From Sphingomonadales bacterium (GTDB lineage: Bacteria > Pseudomonadota > Alphaproteobacteria > Sphingomonadales > Sphingomonadaceae), in the NCBI GenBank assembly GCA_016704425.1, contig JADJAC010000011.1:868001-932000 (forward strand): a stretch of DNA of 64,000 nucleotides. Reading direction: 5' to 3'. This document shows, piece by piece, positions 8,785-18,019 of the stretch (position 1 is the stretch's first letter; each line of letters opens with the position of its first letter). The translations under genes were made by a program, and so were the position numbers. The notes below the pieces were generated by a model, which saw only the letters and a list, made by a program, of their open reading frames with translations, was not told the origin of the DNA and did not search any database.

Positions 8785-10161
8785 ATGACTGACACCGACT
8801 TGATTCAACAGATCCGTGAGATTGTCGGCGACCGAGGCGTGTTGATTGGCGACGACGTGAGCAGCCGCTCATGTGATCCGTTTCGTCAAGTTCCAGCCGA
8901 AAGTCCCGTGATCGTCCGCCCGGCATCCACCGAGGAGGTTTCTCAGGTTGTGACCTTGTGCCATCGTCTGGGACAAAGGATTGTGACACATGGCGGGCGC
9001 ACCGGCGTTTCCGGAGGGGCCTATGCCAGTTCAACCGAAATCATTCTTTCGCTTGAACGCATGCATCGCATCGAAGAGATTTGCCCGACGACGCAGCTTG
9101 CTGTCGTTGAAGCGGGCGTCACGATTGAGGCATTGCAGAATGCGGTGGCCGAGCATGGACTCTTCTACCCGATCGACCTCAATTCGAAGGGGACTGCAAC
9201 AGTTGGCGGCACAATCGCCACAAATGCTGGCGGCAACCGCGTTCTGCGCTGGGGCATGACGCGACAAAATGTGCTTGGCGTGGAAGCTGTTCTTGCTGAC
9301 GGTACAGTCGTCTCGGCAATGAACCGCCTGATCAAGAACAATACCGGCTATGATTTGAAGCACGTCTTTATCGGGACCGAGGGTACACTCGGGATAATCA
9401 CGAGGGCAGTCGTGCGCCTTGTTCCAGCTCCGGCCAGTCAGACCGTGGCATTCGTATCGGTTGCCGACAATGACGCGCTCTTGGCCCTGTTGCTGCGCGC
9501 ACGCCGGCTTTCGATCCTGTCGGCCTTTGAGGTGATGTGGCCCGACTATTACGACCTCGTCGCATCGAGCGGAACTGACAGGCGCCCTGTCGAACCCGGT
9601 CAAGGTGCCTATATCCTCATTGAGTCAATGGGCTACAATCCGGAGCTTGATCAGCAGGTTTTTGAAGAGTTTCTGACCGAGGCCTTTGAAGCAGGCGTGA
9701 TTGTGGATGCGGTGACGGCGTCGTCCAACAAGCAGATTGCCGATCTCTGGCGCGTTCGCGAAGGGGCAGAGATCATCGTCAAGGAAATGAGCCCGTTCGT
9801 TTCCTTTGATATCAGTGTCGATGTTCGCCACGTTGATGCCTTTGTTGATCGGGCCAAGCAATTCCTCACCGCCAATTTTGAGACTGTCCGGACGGCTACA
9901 TTCGGCCATCTTGGGGACAACAACATTCATATTGCGGTCCATGTCGGCCCGGATACGACCGCCCAGGAGGCTGAGGTCGAGCGCTGCGTTTTTCGTGCTC
10001 TGCGCGAGTTTGAAGGCGCAATCACAGCCGAACACGGGATTGGCCAGACCAAACGGGAATTCCTGCCTGAACACAAGCAACCCGGTGAAATGGTCATGAT
10101 GCGCCGCCTGCGTTCTGCGCTCGATCCCGACAAGCTGCTCAACCACGACGTATTGTTCTGA
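8785..10161 (+). CDS. FAD-linked 2-hydroxyacid dehydrogenase (GlcD-type oxidase)
   Basis: A 458-residue protein of the FAD-binding PCMH family. The N-terminal half has the FAD-binding pattern (HGGRTGVSGG near residue 72, ATVGGTIATNAGGNRVLRWG near 135, IGTEGTLGIITRAVVRL near 195); the C-terminal half has FAD_oxidase_C motifs (FGHLGDNNIHIAV, EHGIGQTKREFLPEH). The family oxidises D-2-hydroxy acids (lactate, glycolate, 2-hydroxyglutarate and larger ones) to 2-oxo acids. In this neighbourhood its product type would be the substrate type of the 2-oxoacid:ferredoxin oxidoreductase at the left edge, which is a contextual inference. The real hydroxy acid is unknown. Confidence 0.92.
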   Translation: MTDTDLIQQIREIVGDRGVLIGDDVSSRSCDPFRQVPAESPVIVRPASTEEVSQVVTLCHRLGQRIVTHGGRTGVSGGAYASSTEIILSLERMHRIEEICPTTQLAVVEAGVTIEALQNAVAEHGLFYPIDLNSKGTATVGGTIATNAGGNRVLRWGMTRQNVLGVEAVLADGTVVSAMNRLIKNNTGYDLKHVFIGTEGTLGIITRAVVRLVPAPASQTVAFVSVADNDALLALLLRARRLSILSAFEVMWPDYYDLVASSGTDRRPVEPGQGAYILIESMGYNPELDQQVFEEFLTEAFEAGVIVDAVTASSNKQIADLWRVREGAEIIVKEMSPFVSFDISVDVRHVDAFVDRAKQFLTANFETVRTATFGHLGDNNIHIAVHVGPDTTAQEAEVERCVFRALREFEGAITAEHGIGQTKREFLPEHKQPGEMVMMRRLRSALDPDKLLNHDVLF

Positions 10162-10293
10162 CAGTCCTTGCGGAATGGGAACCCGCTTCGCGTTGCCTAT
10201 GTGCGCAGTCGCTTTTGCACGTGGCGTTTCCAGTCTTTTCCGTAGGCGCAGCTTCCCTAAGGTCGTCTGGTTGTCCTTTCGGAGATAAGCCCT

Positions 10294-11451
10294 GTGTCTG
10301 CTCTTGCCGTCCCGACTCCCCCTTATATGCAAGACGAGTCGCTTGAGATTTTCGCGCGATCTGCGGGACGGTTTCTCGACGATCATTGCGGTCCTGAGGA
10401 ACTGGCGGCTTGGCGGAAAGCAGGTTCATCACCTCCAGATCTATGGAAGAAGGCAGGCGCGGCCGGGCTTCTTGGAGTGACCGTCCCCCCGGAGTATGGC
10501 GGCGCGGGTGCCGATTTTCGATTTGAAGCGGTTCTCATCGAACAGCTCGCCGCGCGAAATGCGCTCAACTTTGCCATCCCGCTGCATAGTGCAGTCATCC
10601 TGCCATACATAGTGGAATATGGCACCGAAGCGCAAAAGTGCCGCTACCTCCCAAGCGCGGTTGCCGGAGAAACCATCTTTGCGATTGCCATGACCGAGCC
10701 ATCCGCGGGTTCGGATCTGCAAGGCATGAAGACCACGGCCGTCCGCGACGGCGATGATTTTGTCATCAACGGACAAAAGACCTTCATTTCGAACGGCCTG
10801 TTGGCATCGACTGTCATTGTGGCTGCGAAGACCAACTCCTCGGCCGGCGCCAAGGGCATTTCCCTCTTTCTCGTGGACACCAACACGCCCGGTTTTGAGC
10901 GCGGGCCGCTGCTCCACAAGATGGGGCAAGAGGCGCGAGACACCGTTGAACTCTTCTTCAGTGACATGCGCATCCCGGGCGACGCTCTGCTTGGCGAGGA
11001 GGGCGAGGGTTTCGCCATGCTGATGAGGAACTTGCCCCAGGAACGGCTGGTGATTGCCTGGCAGGCGGTTGCGATGATTGAGGCGGCGCTGACTGCCACG
11101 CTTGGCTATGTGCGAGAGCGCAAGGCGTTCGGACGCCAGTTGCTGGATTTCCAGAACAGTCAATTCAAGCTTGCCGAATGCAAGACGGACGCCACGATTG
11201 CCAAGGTGTTTCTCCACCATTGCACGGAAAGACTTTTGGCCGGAACGCTTGATGCTGCAACGGCCTCAATGGCCAAATACTGGATCACCGAAGCGCAGGG
11301 CCGGATCATTGATCAATGTGTCCAGCTCCACGGAGGCTATGGCTACATGGACGAATATCCGATTTCGCAGATGTATCGCGATGCCCGTGGCTATCGAATT
11401 TACGGCGGCGCAAACGAGATCATGAAGTTGCTGATTGCGCGATCACTTTAA
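10294..11451 (+). CDS. Acyl-CoA dehydrogenase
   Basis: A 385-residue full-length acyl-CoA dehydrogenase. It begins with GTG, preceded by a good Shine-Dalgarno (CGGAG about ten bases upstream). Motifs: FAIAMTEPSAGSDLQGMKT near residue 130, FGRQLLDFQNSQFKLAECK near 280, and VQLHGGYGYMDEYPI near 345 followed by YGGANEIMKLLIARSL. The C-terminal block has Gly where the medium-chain enzyme has its catalytic Glu. It is the first gene of a rightward set with thiolase, SDR and EthD genes 17-28 bp apart, so they are probably one transcript. Likely role: desaturation step of an acyl-CoA catabolic route. Confidence 0.93.
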   Translation: MSALAVPTPPYMQDESLEIFARSAGRFLDDHCGPEELAAWRKAGSSPPDLWKKAGAAGLLGVTVPPEYGGAGADFRFEAVLIEQLAARNALNFAIPLHSAVILPYIVEYGTEAQKCRYLPSAVAGETIFAIAMTEPSAGSDLQGMKTTAVRDGDDFVINGQKTFISNGLLASTVIVAAKTNSSAGAKGISLFLVDTNTPGFERGPLLHKMGQEARDTVELFFSDMRIPGDALLGEEGEGFAMLMRNLPQERLVIAWQAVAMIEAALTATLGYVRERKAFGRQLLDFQNSQFKLAECKTDATIAKVFLHHCTERLLAGTLDAATASMAKYWITEAQGRIIDQCVQLHGGYGYMDEYPISQMYRDARGYRIYGGANEIMKLLIARSL

Positions 11452-11468
11452 CCGGAAAGGGAAGAAAC

Positions 11469-12647
11469 ATGGCAACGCCCTTCATTATAGATGCAGTCCG
11501 GACACCAATGGGCAGAGGCAGGCCCAATGGCGCACTCGCTCAAATCCATCCGGTCGAGCTCCTCGCAGAAACACTGAAGGCCATTGTGGCCCGTACGCGC
11601 ATCGACCCGGGGATGGTTGACGATGTGCTGACCGGCTGCGTGAGCCAGTGCGGCGAACAGTATAACAATATTGGCCGCATGGCCTTGTTGGCGGCGGGTT
11701 TTCCGACGCATGTTCCTGCCACCACCATCGAGCGCAAATGTGGCTCAAGTCAGCAGGCCGTGCATTTTGCCGCGCAGGGAATTGCTTCCGGGGCTTATGA
11801 CCTTGTCATTGCGTGCGGGATTGAATCAATGAGCCGGATCCCGCTTGGCAGCGCGCGCATGGGCAAGGACATTTTCGGTCCGACGCTCAATGCCGCCTAT
11901 GCTCCCGGCTTTGTTACTCAAGGTGTTTCGGCGGAGCTGGTCGCGGCAAAATGGGGCATCTCGCGCGAAGAAATGGATCTCTATTCGGCTGAATCGCATC
12001 GCCGAGCCGACGCGGTCAGAACTTCAGGCGGGTTTGCAGACGAAATTCACGCCGTCAAAACTGACGATGGAATTGTTGCGCAGGACGAAACAATCAGACC
12101 GGGGACGACGGCTGAAGCCCTGGCGGCACTGCAGCCGTCTTTCGTCGACGAAGAGCTTTCCCGACGTTACCCGCAGATTTCCTGGAGCGTCACGGCCGGC
12201 AATTCTTCCCAGATCACGGATGGTGCTTCCGCGATGCTGCTTGCGAGTGAGGCAGCGGCCGAAAAACTGGGCCTCAAACCACGCGCACGCTTCGTTGCGT
12301 TTGACGTTGTCGGGGATGATCCCCTGATGATGCTGACAGCGCCAATCCCTGCGACGCGAAGAGTGCTGAGCAAGGCCAACATGGCGATCGAGGACATCGA
12401 TCATGTTGAAGTCAACGAAGCCTTTGCCTCCGTCCCCCTCGCCTGGGCGCGCGAGTTTCCGATCGACAGGGCAAAGCTCAACCCCCGCGGCGGTGCCATT
12501 GCGCTCGGCCACCCGCTTGGCGCTTCAGGCATCCGGTTGATGACGACGATGTTGAACGGCCTCGAACAAAGTGGCGGCCGCTACGGTTTGCAAACCATGT
12601 GTGAAGGTGGCGGGATGGCCAACGCCACCATCATCGAACGAATCTGA
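11469..12647 (+). CDS. Thiolase (acetyl-CoA C-acyltransferase)
   Basis: 392 residues from the ATG at 11469, which has GGGAAGAA upstream; a longer reading frame exists upstream, but the protein family starts at ATPFIIDAVRTPMGRG. Three catalytic residues are seen: Cys91 (ERKCGSSQQA), His348 (ALGHPLGASG) and Cys378 (CEGGGMAN). The enzyme cleaves 3-oxoacyl-CoA with CoA to release acetyl- or propionyl-CoA. It lies 17 bp after the acyl-CoA dehydrogenase and 20 bp before an SDR gene, giving three of the four beta-oxidation activities in a row. No enoyl-CoA hydratase is present in the window. Confidence 0.94.
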   Translation: MATPFIIDAVRTPMGRGRPNGALAQIHPVELLAETLKAIVARTRIDPGMVDDVLTGCVSQCGEQYNNIGRMALLAAGFPTHVPATTIERKCGSSQQAVHFAAQGIASGAYDLVIACGIESMSRIPLGSARMGKDIFGPTLNAAYAPGFVTQGVSAELVAAKWGISREEMDLYSAESHRRADAVRTSGGFADEIHAVKTDDGIVAQDETIRPGTTAEALAALQPSFVDEELSRRYPQISWSVTAGNSSQITDGASAMLLASEAAAEKLGLKPRARFVAFDVVGDDPLMMLTAPIPATRRVLSKANMAIEDIDHVEVNEAFASVPLAWAREFPIDRAKLNPRGGAIALGHPLGASGIRLMTTMLNGLEQSGGRYGLQTMCEGGGMANATIIERI

Positions 12648-12667
12648 ATGGTGGAGACTTCGAAACA

Positions 12668-13432
12668 ATGAATATCGATGGAATTGGGGCCCTTGTGACG
12701 GGTGGTGCATCGGGTCTGGGCAAGGCTACGGCACAACGATTGCTCTCGCTGGGTGCAAAAGTGACAATTGTCGATCTCCCGACATCGGGCGGCCAAGGTG
12801 TCGCAGATGCCATGGGTTCCAATGCGACTTTTTTTGCTGCGGACGTCACGGACGGAGAACAGATGCAGGCCGCAGTCGAGATGGCAGGCAAATTTGCTCC
12901 GCTTCGGGCAACCGTTCACTGCGCCGGGCGCGGCCATACGATGCGCGTTCTCGACAGGGAGGAGCAGCCAGGTTCGCTTGAGGCCTTTGCCGGAGTGATC
13001 CAGACCAACCTGATTGGCAGTTTCAACGTGCTGCGTCTGTCCGCTGCGGCAATGGCGCGCAATGAGCCTGCAGAAGAAGATCGCGGCGTCATCATCATGA
13101 CGGCTTCTGTCGCCGCCTTTGAAGGCCAGATTGGTCAGATCCCCTATGCATCATCAAAGGCAGGCATTGTCGGCATGACGATCGTCGCCGCACGAGACCT
13201 GGCGTCCAAGTCGATCCGTGTTTGCACAATTGCGCCGGGAATTTTCGATACGCCCCTCCTTGCCCGGCTTTCCGAGGATGTGCGTGCATCGCTCGGGCGT
13301 TCAGTGCCGCACCCGTCACGCCTTGGGAAGCCGGAGGAATTTGCACTCATGGCAACCCAGATCATCGAAAACCCGGTCCTGAATGGCGAGACAATTCGCC
13401 TTGATGGCGCGCTCAGGATGCCGCCGCGCTGA
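12668..13432 (+). CDS. SDR, HSD10-like 3-hydroxyacyl-CoA dehydrogenase type
   Basis: A 254-residue SDR. The start and cofactor motif are of the type-2 3-hydroxyacyl-CoA dehydrogenase style (LVTGGASGLGKATAQRL), and VDLPTSGGQG with Asp36 suggests NAD preference. Catalytic Ser147 and Tyr160-x-x-x-Lys164 (YASSK) are present, then IAPGIFDTPLLARL, a block characteristic of HSD17B10-like enzymes that act on short branched 3-hydroxyacyl-CoA. Its place between thiolase and EthD genes supports the hydroxyacyl-CoA to oxoacyl-CoA step. Substrate chain is not known. Confidence 0.92.
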   Translation: MNIDGIGALVTGGASGLGKATAQRLLSLGAKVTIVDLPTSGGQGVADAMGSNATFFAADVTDGEQMQAAVEMAGKFAPLRATVHCAGRGHTMRVLDREEQPGSLEAFAGVIQTNLIGSFNVLRLSAAAMARNEPAEEDRGVIIMTASVAAFEGQIGQIPYASSKAGIVGMTIVAARDLASKSIRVCTIAPGIFDTPLLARLSEDVRASLGRSVPHPSRLGKPEEFALMATQIIENPVLNGETIRLDGALRMPPR

Positions 13433-13460
13433 TGCGCTCCAACCAGATCGGGGATGCTCA

Positions 13461-13829
13461 ATGAAGATCATGATTCTGCTCAAGCGCAAGGACGGCATGT
13501 CGGCAGAAGAATTTCGCCAGCATTATGAGACAAGCCATGTCGCAATGGCCAAACGCTATCTGGGCCACCTGTTTCTGGACTACCGGCGCAATTACACTCT
13601 GGCGACGGGCGAGGTTGTCGGGGAAGCGCCAAATCCGGCAATCGCCGACAGCCATTTTGATGCAATTACGGAAATCTGGCTCAAGGACCGGGATGCATGG
13701 GTGGAAATGCAGAAGATTGTCGGCGATCCGGTAATTGGAAAAATCTTCATGGACGATGAAGAGAATTTTCTCGATCGTCCTGCACTGAGGATTTTCCCCT
13801 GCGAGGAAATTGTCGGGGCGAACGAATAG
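13461..13829 (+). CDS. EthD domain protein
   Basis: 122 residues from the ATG at 13461 (GGGGATG upstream). The dimeric alpha-beta barrel signature of the EthD family is seen at the N-terminus (KIMILLKRKDGMSAEEFRQH, then HVAMAKRYLGHL). EthD proteins occur in degradation clusters with poorly defined accessory or isomerase roles. It follows the HSD10-like gene by 28 bp and is probably the last gene of that transcript. Function here is unknown. Confidence 0.85.
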   Translation: MKIMILLKRKDGMSAEEFRQHYETSHVAMAKRYLGHLFLDYRRNYTLATGEVVGEAPNPAIADSHFDAITEIWLKDRDAWVEMQKIVGDPVIGKIFMDDEENFLDRPALRIFPCEEIVGANE

Positions 13830-13882
13830 CAAAGCGTCATTGGACGTCTCTGTCCTGACGTTGTGCAACGGCGTGTGGCCTG

Positions 13883-14332
13883 TCAGGCCTGACCGTTGAA
13901 CCGCTTCGAGGTCTGGATGAGTTCAATGGAATAGCCGTCAGGATCCTTGATGAAGGCAAGTGCGGGCGCACCCGGCAGCAGTGTCTTGGGTTCAACGCTG
14001 ATCTCCACACCTGCGCTGCGCAGTCGTTCGCAGGTGCCGTAGAGGTCGGGCACGCCAATGGCGACATGGCCATAGCCGGTCCCATGCGTGTAGTCGTCTT
14101 CGCGATCCCAATTGTGTGTTAGCTCGATCGCTCCGCTTTCAAAATCCTCGGTGAAATTGATGAAGATAATGGAAAATCGCCCGGCCTCGACGTCGACCCG
14201 GCTCAGCTGCTTCATGCCCAAAGTGTCGCAGTAGAAGGCAAGGGACTTCTCCAGATCCTTGACCCTGATCATCGCATGCAGAATTCGCGGGCTTTCTGCG
14301 TCCTTGCCCCAAATCCAATAGTCGTCAGACAT
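13883..14332 (-). CDS. Glyoxalase I-like VOC family protein
   Basis: A 149-residue vicinal oxygen chelate protein. Four metal-ligand positions of lactoylglutathione lyase are visible: His19, Glu70 (ESGAIELTHNW), His89 (GYGHVAIGV) and Glu137 (DPDGYSIELIQ). The spacing and NWDRE motif match GloA, so it may isomerise a glutathione hemithioacetal, detoxifying methylglyoxal. In this catabolic setting it could instead act on a related aldehyde adduct. It is convergent with the EthD gene and divergent from the next acyl-CoA dehydrogenase gene. Confidence 0.9.
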   Translation of the reverse strand: MSDDYWIWGKDAESPRILHAMIRVKDLEKSLAFYCDTLGMKQLSRVDVEAGRFSIIFINFTEDFESGAIELTHNWDREDDYTHGTGYGHVAIGVPDLYGTCERLRSAGVEISVEPKTLLPGAPALAFIKDPDGYSIELIQTSKRFNGQA

Positions 14333-14474
14333 GCCTGTCTCCCAAAGTGTCTGGGGAACAACCTAGAGAGTCCGACCGCTGCGCCGCTGTCTCTGGATAA
14401 CCTCCTGTTTGCCTGCCGCTGCATCACGCGACGTTGGGCCTCGCCAACAAGCCGCGGCCCTGTAGGAATGTAGC

Positions 14475-15686
14475 ATGGATTTTACGATCAGTGCCGCTGA
14501 CATGGCCTTCCGCGAGGAGGTGCGCAGCTTCATTGAAGCCGAGTTGCCGACCGATATCGCACGTCGTGGGCAACACGATTATCATAGTGCTCGCGATGAC
14601 GTGCGGCGCTGGATGCAGATTCTGAACAGGAAGGGCTGGAGCGCGCCACACTGGCCCGCGCATCTGGGAGGCACGGACTGGAGTCCCTTGCGCAAATACA
14701 TCTTTCAGGATGAGCTTCGCCGCGCGCGCGCGCCGGTGCTTGATCGGTGCGCGCTCGATCTTCTCGGACCAGTCCTCTGCGCTTTTGGATCGCAAGATCA
14801 GCAAACGCGGTTCCTGCCGCCGATTCTCAATGGCGATGTCTGGTGGGCGCAAGGCTTTTCCGAGCCCAACTCAGGCTCGGACCTGGCATCGCTGCGAACC
14901 CGCGCCGAACTGAAGGGCGACCATTATCTGGTCAACGGTCAAAAGACATGGACGTCTGAAGCCCATTATGCCGACTGGATTTTTGCTCTCGTCCGAACCG
15001 ATCCGGCCGCCAAGCCTCAGGCAGGAATTTCCTTTCTCCTGATCGACATCCGGACGCCCGGCGTCACGGTTCGGCCGATCTGGTCCATTGATGAAGGGCA
15101 CACGCTCAACGAAGTGTTTTTCGAAGATGTTGTCGTTCCAGCCGAGAATCTCGTCGGCACTGCAGGCATGGGCTGGACCTACGCCAAGTTTCTTTTGACG
15201 CATGAACGGACCACATCGGCGGTTGTTTCACACACCAAGAGGGATGTGGATCAGGTCCGGCATTTGGCCTCAAGCCTCTCGGATGGAGGTGGAAAACTGG
15301 TCGACAACCCTGCATTCGGGGCAAAACTTGCGCGGCTGCAAGCGGACGTCATTGCCCTGGAATGGGCGGTCATGCGCGTTCTGCATGCGGCGGATGATGA
15401 TCCTTCGGCAAATACAGTCGCTTCGCTTCTCAAGCTGAGAGGTTCCGAACTCAGTGAACGGGCTGCACTCTTGGCGGCTGAGGCTCTCGGTGATTACGGC
15501 CTTTGCGCCTTGCCTGATCCGGAAGGCCATCACATCCTTCACCGTGATGGCCTTGCCGCGCCACTTCACGACGACGAGGCGATCGGCGTCACTGCAAGAG
15601 CGATGTTTCGTCGCGCGACGACAATTTACGGCGGAACAAGCGAAATTCAGCGAACAATCATCGCCAAGTCGAACCTGGGTCTCTGA
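14475..15686 (+). CDS. Acyl-CoA dehydrogenase, alpha-like subunit (second pair)
   Basis: A 403-residue acyl-CoA dehydrogenase starting MDFTISAADMAFREEVRSFI with TAGGA upstream. Motifs are WAQGFSEPNSGSDLASLRT near residue 125, VNGQKTWTSEAHYADWIF near 155, and the C-terminal YGGTSEIQRTIIAKSNLGL. This form is typical of FadE members acting on bulky CoA esters such as steroid or terpenoid side chains. The next gene starts 7 bp after its stop and encodes a shorter partner, giving a second alpha/beta-like pair in the island. Pairing is inferred from order and domain completeness. Confidence 0.92.
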   Translation: MDFTISAADMAFREEVRSFIEAELPTDIARRGQHDYHSARDDVRRWMQILNRKGWSAPHWPAHLGGTDWSPLRKYIFQDELRRARAPVLDRCALDLLGPVLCAFGSQDQQTRFLPPILNGDVWWAQGFSEPNSGSDLASLRTRAELKGDHYLVNGQKTWTSEAHYADWIFALVRTDPAAKPQAGISFLLIDIRTPGVTVRPIWSIDEGHTLNEVFFEDVVVPAENLVGTAGMGWTYAKFLLTHERTTSAVVSHTKRDVDQVRHLASSLSDGGGKLVDNPAFGAKLARLQADVIALEWAVMRVLHAADDDPSANTVASLLKLRGSELSERAALLAAEALGDYGLCALPDPEGHHILHRDGLAAPLHDDEAIGVTARAMFRRATTIYGGTSEIQRTIIAKSNLGL

Positions 15687-15693
15687 TCTGCAT

Positions 15694-16812
15694 ATGGATT
15701 TCCGGCTCTCTTCCGAACAGCAGGCCCTGGCTGACAGCGTCGCCAGCTTCTGCGCGCGTGACTATGATTTTGAGCATCGGCGGCTTTCGCTCGCCAATGA
15801 GGGCGGCTTCAGTCCGGACAATTGGCAGTTGTTTGCCGAGTTGGGCTGGCTTGGCGCCGGTCTGGGGGAAGACGCCGGTGGTTATGGGGGAGGGGCAGTC
15901 GAGAATGCGATCATTCTGGAAGCCTTTGGACGCGCGCTGGTGGTCGAGCCCTTTTTGGCCTGTGCCGTCCTCGCTTTGCAAACATTGGCGGCGCTGCCGA
16001 AATGCGATGTTCGCGACCAGCTGATTGCCGATATTGTTTCTGGCGAAAAGCTTGCCGTTCTGGCTCACAACGAATTCGAAGCCCGAGGCGACGTCGAACT
16101 GGTCGGGATGACAGCGTTTCAGGATAACGGCCAATGGCGGCTCAATGGAACCAAGCAGCTTGTCCTGGGCGCTCCGGCTGCAGACTGGCTGATCGTTTCA
16201 GCGCGTGCTGGGCCGGATGTTGGTCTTTTTCTTGTGGCGCCGTCCACAGCAGGCGTTGAATTGGTGCCCTACAGGACACTCGACAACATGCGGGCTGCAG
16301 ATATCCATTTTGCAGAAGCTCCGGTTCATGCCGTTCTCGCGCTCCCCGGTGCAGCGTTGCCCGCCATAAGGCTTGGCTATGCCCATGCCATGACGGCGAT
16401 GTGTGCCGAAGCTGTGGGTGCAATGGATGCGGCGATCCTGCTGGCTCGAGACTATCTCAAGACCCGTCAGCAGTTCGGAACGCCGCTGGCGGGCTTTCAG
16501 GCTCTGCAACATCGCATGGCTGACATGCTTGTCGAGGCGGAGATGTCGCGGTCGATCGTGTTTCAGGGACTTGCAAGCCTGACAGACTCTGAACCCGAGC
16601 GGCAAAAAGCCATCGCGGCCATGAAAATCGTCGTCAGTTCCGCAGCAATGTTCGTCGGCCGAAATGCCGTACAGCTTCATGGCGGTATCGGCATGACCGA
16701 GGAACATCCCGTTGGCCATTATTACAAAAGGCTTTTTGTCATTGCCGGGCTGTTCGGCGGGGAGGCCTTCCACCTTTCCAGGCTCGCATCAATTGGCACT
16801 GGCTTCTGGTGA
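15694..16812 (+). CDS. Acyl-CoA dehydrogenase, beta-like partner subunit (second pair)
   Basis: 372 residues from the ATG at 15694; the reading frame is open further upstream but the family begins MDFRLSSEQQALADSV. The N-terminal helical domain and the C-terminal motif FGTPLAGFQALQHRMADML (near residue 265) are seen, then VQLHGGIGMTEEHPVGHYYK. The terminal GGTxEIQR segment is missing, as in the first short acyl-CoA dehydrogenase at 4177-5148. The 7-bp spacing to the preceding gene implies coupled translation. Probable partner of the 14475-15686 product. Confidence 0.88.
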   Translation: MDFRLSSEQQALADSVASFCARDYDFEHRRLSLANEGGFSPDNWQLFAELGWLGAGLGEDAGGYGGGAVENAIILEAFGRALVVEPFLACAVLALQTLAALPKCDVRDQLIADIVSGEKLAVLAHNEFEARGDVELVGMTAFQDNGQWRLNGTKQLVLGAPAADWLIVSARAGPDVGLFLVAPSTAGVELVPYRTLDNMRAADIHFAEAPVHAVLALPGAALPAIRLGYAHAMTAMCAEAVGAMDAAILLARDYLKTRQQFGTPLAGFQALQHRMADMLVEAEMSRSIVFQGLASLTDSEPERQKAIAAMKIVVSSAAMFVGRNAVQLHGGIGMTEEHPVGHYYKRLFVIAGLFGGEAFHLSRLASIGTGFW

Positions 16813-16858
16813 GCAGGAGCAGCAAAGGCGCCCGTAACAGCGCCCGCGTCAACCTCGC

Positions 16859-17893
16859 CTAAGCGGCGCGGTCAAAGAGCAGTTCGCCGTCCAGGGGGGG
16901 CAATGAGCCCGCTGCAGCTGTCATGCCCTGAGCATCGGATTCAAACTTCGCGCGATACTCCTTTGGTGCGCAGCCATAGGCCGATTTGAACATGCGGCTG
17001 AAATGCGCTGCACTCTTGAAGCCGGACATGAATGCAATCTCCTGGATCGGGTAATCCTTGAATTCCGGAAGTACCAGCCATTCGCGTGCCTTGGGCAAAC
17101 GCTGACTCCAGAGCAGCTTTGAAAAGGATGTGTCGTCCGATTTCAAAAGGTAACACAAGTAGCGCGGAGAAATCCCGCATTTGGCCGCCACTTCATCGTA
17201 TGTGAGATCGGGGTCCGTCAGGTTCTTCATGATATAGGCCTTGATATCGGCCAGCCGGACGTCGATCACGCGCTGGCGCTTTGGTGCCGTATCGACCAGA
17301 TTGCCTACCCTGTCCGCAATCGCTTCCAGAAAAGCCGCGGCAAGGGGCTCGGCTGCATTGACACTCAACGCGTCGCCGTCTCCCAGCAGCAAGTCGAGCA
17401 ACTTCACCACAACTTCCCGATTGTCGAAATTGACCGCAAAGGATGCATCGAAACCGGACGCGGTGGCCAGATGCGAGAGGAACAGATGCGCGGGCACAAT
17501 GGCCTGGACCGCATCGAAATGCTCACCGTCTGTCTGCGCGCAGGCATGGAAGGGCGTGTTGGAATCCAGAATCGCACATTCGCCGGCTTCAACTGTGCAG
17601 GTATTGCGCGAACGCGTAATCTGCAGCGATCCGCTGCGAATGAACCAGATGACCCTGACGCCGGTCTTGTTGTCGCGGATGTGGTGCCACGACCGCCGGA
17701 ATGAAATGCCGGAATTCGAAATGATGCGAACCAGAGACAAGGGGTGTGCCAGCGACTTCTGGACAGTCAGGTCGATGAAGGGGCGGACCTCCATTTCCAG
17801 GTCGCCCTCATAATATTCCTGCCGCACGACTTCTGCATAAGTGCGACGGAATTCTGCGAAGTCACTACCCGAATATGAATAGATCGTATGCAT
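16859..17893 (-). CDS. AraC family transcriptional regulator
   Basis: 344 residues from the ATG at 17891-17893, which has a strong GGAGGA seven bases upstream; the frame is open further but without a ribosome site. The N-terminal two thirds resemble the AraC-binding-like domain (cupin type; FRRSWHHIRDNKTGVRVIW near residue 70), and the last 100 residues form the double helix-turn-helix (LTYDEVAAKCGISPRYLCYL, then IQEIAFMSGFKSAAHFSRMF). Such regulators usually activate adjacent catabolic operons in response to a substrate. It is convergent with the acyl-CoA dehydrogenase pair and divergent from the SDR at 18465, across a very AT-rich gap. Confidence 0.92.
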   Translation of the reverse strand: MHTIYSYSGSDFAEFRRTYAEVVRQEYYEGDLEMEVRPFIDLTVQKSLAHPLSLVRIISNSGISFRRSWHHIRDNKTGVRVIWFIRSGSLQITRSRNTCTVEAGECAILDSNTPFHACAQTDGEHFDAVQAIVPAHLFLSHLATASGFDASFAVNFDNREVVVKLLDLLLGDGDALSVNAAEPLAAAFLEAIADRVGNLVDTAPKRQRVIDVRLADIKAYIMKNLTDPDLTYDEVAAKCGISPRYLCYLLKSDDTSFSKLLWSQRLPKAREWLVLPEFKDYPIQEIAFMSGFKSAAHFSRMFKSAYGCAPKEYRAKFESDAQGMTAAAGSLPPLDGELLFDRAA

Positions 17894-18019
17894 CGCGATC
17901 TCCTCCTGCCTGAGCATGCTTCGTTGCCATGTGGCGTTCACGTGCAATGCCTCTTTGAGAACCGATCATGCTGCGAATGACCCATTGAGTCAATTGATAC
18001 TGGCGATGTCTTGACGTGT

